Shown one piece after another: positions 5,322 to 6,105 of a stretch of DNA of 6,105 nt. The stretch is from contig DNZD01000351.1 in NCBI GenBank assembly GCA_003504855.1, positions 1 to 6,105 on the forward strand, read 5' to 3'. Made by a program: the position numbers and the translations under genes. The notes beneath the pieces are model-generated. The model did not search any database, was not told the DNA's origin, and saw only the letters and a program-made list of their open reading frames with translations. How positions within the stretch are numbered: the stretch's first letter is position 1; each line of letters begins with the position of its first letter. This DNA is from Cytophagales bacterium (GTDB taxonomy: Bacteria; Bacteroidota; Bacteroidia; Cytophagales; Cyclobacteriaceae).

Positions 5322-6105
5322 TTAATTTAAGGTGAGTTCTTTTTCTACAATTTTTCCGGCCATGGACATGTGGGTAGGGACCGGAAGTGTTTTTCCGGTT
5401 AGCAACATGTGCCAGTACACCCAGCGGAAGGCCAGTTTTCCGAGGTGATTGGCGCGGGTTACTTTGAGCAATCCCATCGGACCCACGCCAGCGAATGGAA
5501 ATTTGCCAGGCAATGGTTCGGTGGTGTAGTTAAAATCTATGAGGGCCGCTTTGCCGTGACCAGTCTCAATGAAACAATTGGCATGACCGTCAAAAGTGGC
5601 TTCCAGGGGGCGGTCCTGAATAAAGCTCACGATATTCTCGAGCAGAATTTCGCCTTCAAAGTGTGCTACCGAACCGGCTTTGGAAGCAGGTACATTGGTA
5701 GCATCACCAAGGATGAAGATGTTGCTGAATTTTTTGGATTGCAGGGTGGCCTTGTCGGTGGGGACAAAGTTGAGACCGTCTTCATCACCCAGCTTACTAT
5801 TGCTGATTACTTCAGCACCCTTGTTTACGGGTATGGTGACTAGCAAATCAAACGGGACTTCTTTTTGGTCGTACGATACCAACATCTTACGATCATTGTC
5901 AACCTCCTGGAGGTAGAAGTCCGGCACTACCTGAATTTTTTTCTCCTCGAGCAGGGCGCTAAGCATCTTGGTTGCCTTGGGTTTCGTGAAGGCTCCGGAC
6001 AATGGAGTTACATAAGATATCTCGACCTGGTCACGCATCCCCTTTTCCGTGAAATAGGAATCAGCCAGGAAAGCAAATTCGAGCGGGGCCACCGGGCACT
6101 TGATC
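5322..6105 (-). CDS. FAD/NAD(P)-dependent oxidoreductase, sulfide:quinone-reductase-like (N-terminus beyond right edge)
   Basis: The visible 260 residues are the C-terminal part; the frame is open at the right edge, and the GTG at 6092 is only an internal codon. Immediately upstream of it lies KCPVAPLEFAF, with a cysteine at visible residue 3. This matches the C-P-x-A-P-x-E active-site motif of sulfide:quinone reductases and flavocytochrome c sulfide dehydrogenases. A second cysteine occurs in ANCFIETGHG (177), near where these enzymes have their other redox cysteine. The FAD-binding signature ILGDATNVPASKAGSVAHF is at 131-149. A terminal amphipathic helix (about 221-236, LGKLAFRWVYWHMLL) could anchor it to the membrane. 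The reaction would be sulfide to persulfide or polysulfide with electrons to quinone. Typical members have about 400 residues, so roughly 150 residues, including the first FAD-binding fold, are missing. It heads the visible sulfur genes. Confidence 0.9.
   Translation of the reverse strand, partial: IKCPVAPLEFAFLADSYFTEKGMRDQVEISYVTPLSGAFTKPKATKMLSALLEEKKIQVVPDFYLQEVDNDRKMLVSYDQKEVPFDLLVTIPVNKGAEVISNSKLGDEDGLNFVPTDKATLQSKKFSNIFILGDATNVPASKAGSVAHFEGEILLENIVSFIQDRPLEATFDGHANCFIETGHGKAALIDFNYTTEPLPGKFPFAGVGPMGLLKVTRANHLGKLAFRWVYWHMLLTGKTLPVPTHMSMAGKIVEKELTLN

Noticed and set aside
5409..5843. 144-codon plus-strand frame
   Set aside because: It is antisense to the flavoprotein, whose FAD and cysteine motifs are clear in the minus frame.
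5322..6092. Flavoprotein starting at GTG 6092
   Set aside because: The frame is open to the window edge and the active-site cysteine motif KCPVAPLE begins upstream of that codon, so the gene is truncated by the window rather than starting there.
1..6105. CRISPR arrays, tRNA or rRNA genes, insertion sequences, attachment sites
   Set aside because: No repeated spaced units, cloverleaf-like segments, transposase motifs or terminal inverted repeats were found; the region looks like ordinary chromosomal gene clusters.

Overview
The window looks like chromosomal DNA from a Bacteroidota bacterium, probably of the Cytophagales type. Three things suggest this: the protein families (a ~540-residue secreted S8 peptidase with a long insert, a DUF6132-like mini-membrane protein, and a secreted WD40 protein with a caspase-family-like N-terminus); a promoter box matching the Bacteroidota -7 consensus TAnnTTTG; and the near absence of Shine-Dalgarno sequences before the genes. 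The lineage is inferred from sequence character, not from a database match.

Layout. Positions 1-1063 (minus) hold the N-terminal 354 residues of a secreted WD40-repeat protein whose C-terminus lies beyond the left edge. Positions 1064-1388 are a divergent intergenic stretch with a weak promoter candidate for the WD40 gene and a possible 34-residue single-span membrane peptide (1121-1225, minus). Positions 1389-3011 (plus) encode a complete secreted subtilisin-like peptidase. From 3019 to the right edge every gene is on the minus strand, so transcription runs right to left: a sulfide:quinone-reductase-like flavoprotein (5322 to the edge, N-terminus missing), a TusE/DsrC-family sulfur carrier (5010-5315), a DsrE/DsrF/DrsH-like protein (4442-4972), an HMA metal-binding-like protein (4099-4374), a DUF6132-like membrane peptide (3918-4097), a single-domain rhodanese (3489-3806) and an OsmC/Ohr-family protein (3019-3486).

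How the genes may work together. The seven minus-strand genes form a compact module for handling reactive sulfur. The flavoprotein would oxidise sulfide to a persulfide or polysulfide. TusE, DsrE and rhodanese are carriers or transferases that pass sulfane sulfur between cysteines, and the OsmC-family protein could detoxify peroxides or persulfides. The roles of the HMA and DUF6132 proteins here are unknown. Gaps of 1, 2, 6 and 37 bases between genes support polycistronic transcription. Two breaks stand out. A 67-base gap before the HMA gene holds a strong hairpin. A 111-base gap before rhodanese holds a perfect GTGAC-N4-GTCAC palindrome, a GC hairpin followed by a T-rich run, and an exact TAnnTTTG box. 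The palindrome is centred about 33 bases upstream of the promoter box, near -40. That is where a Crp/Fnr-family activator would sit, so rhodanese-osmC may be a separately switched sub-operon. The peptidase and WD40 genes look unrelated to the sulfur module.
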